Assembly (NCBI RefSeq): GCF_910588395.1
Contig: NZ_CAJUPA010000048.1
Location: forward strand, 1-14,050
Direction: 5' to 3'
DNA from: an uncultured Faecalibaculum sp.
GTDB taxonomy: Bacteria; Bacillota_I; Bacilli_A; Erysipelotrichales; Erysipelotrichaceae
Length of the DNA stretch: 14,050 nt
The position numbers were made by a program, and so were the translations under genes. Below the pieces are notes generated by a model. That model ran no database searches. It was given only the letters and a program-made list of their open reading frames with translations, and had not been told where the DNA came from. Positions 13,956 through 14,050 of the stretch are shown here, one piece after another; position 1 is the first letter of the stretch, and the number at the start of each line of letters is the position of its first letter.

Positions 13956-13990
13956 GCTGACGGGAAAAAACCCTGTTTTTTTCCGTCAGC
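13956..13990. repeat. inverted repeat with internal A/T tracts (possible terminator of an upstream gene)
   Basis: GCTGACGG (13956-13963) pairs with CCGTCAGC (13983-13990), and the inner A6/T6 runs extend the stem around a short CCCTG-type loop. No T-run follows on either strand outside the hairpin, so it is not a canonical terminator. Two minus-strand frames run through 13991-14050; one stops at 13986-13988 inside this repeat. The upstream gene, if any, cannot be identified from this edge. Confidence 0.35.
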
Positions 13991-14050
13991 TGGCAGCGTA
14001 CCCTTCCGGATTCATCGACTGCCACTTCCAGGAAGAAGCACACATGTCAT

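Noticed and set aside
1..14050. CRISPR array, insertion sequence, prophage or defence system
   Set aside because: No spaced direct repeats, transposase, integrase or terminal repeats are seen; the window is housekeeping chromosome.

Overview
The window looks like core chromosome of a Firmicutes/Bacillota bacterium. The DnaB/DnaI primosome pair, a FemABX peptidyltransferase, a proofreading-deficient Pol I and tRNAs with encoded CCA ends all point there. The moderately high GC and the gene neighbourhood resemble Erysipelotrichia (Faecalibaculum/Allobaculum-like), but that placement is an inference. Apart from one gene, everything is on the minus strand.

Region 1 (about 118-6335, minus) is a tightly packed replication/repair operon in the order polA-mutM-coaE-dnaB-dnaI, with junctions that overlap or are coupled (1 nt, 57 nt gap, 11 nt, 4 nt). 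Region 2 (6491-8044, minus) is mreC-mreD, with its own perfect -10 box and a terminator that overlaps the mreD stop codon. radC lies just upstream (8049-8729) as a separate unit closed by a long perfect hairpin. mreB, usually found between radC and mreC, is not there. Region 3 (8814-11706, minus) is a potassium-uptake operon, trkA-trkH, with an unusual 92-nt coding overlap. Region 4 (11820-13301, plus) is the only plus-strand gene, a FemABX-type transferase for peptidoglycan cross-bridges. It has a hairpin-rich leader and a strong terminator. Region 5 (13337-13679, minus) is a tRNA operon, Thr(CGT)-Asp(GTC)-Gly(GCC), with a clear promoter, A-tracts resembling an UP element, and a terminator.

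Region 6 (about 13710-14050) has no recognisable protein gene and is the least explained part. On the minus strand it holds a very good promoter (TGGACA, 16 nt, TATAAT) whose -35 lies inside a perfect dyad. Downstream is a stretch with several long inverted repeats and mutually exclusive folds. Its first about 50 nt resemble, from memory, the outer helices of a class I tetrahydrofolate riboswitch without the inner arm. This is the best candidate for something undescribed, but only a covariance-model search and transcript data could establish it. The last 60 nt may carry the end of a gene that lies mostly outside the window.
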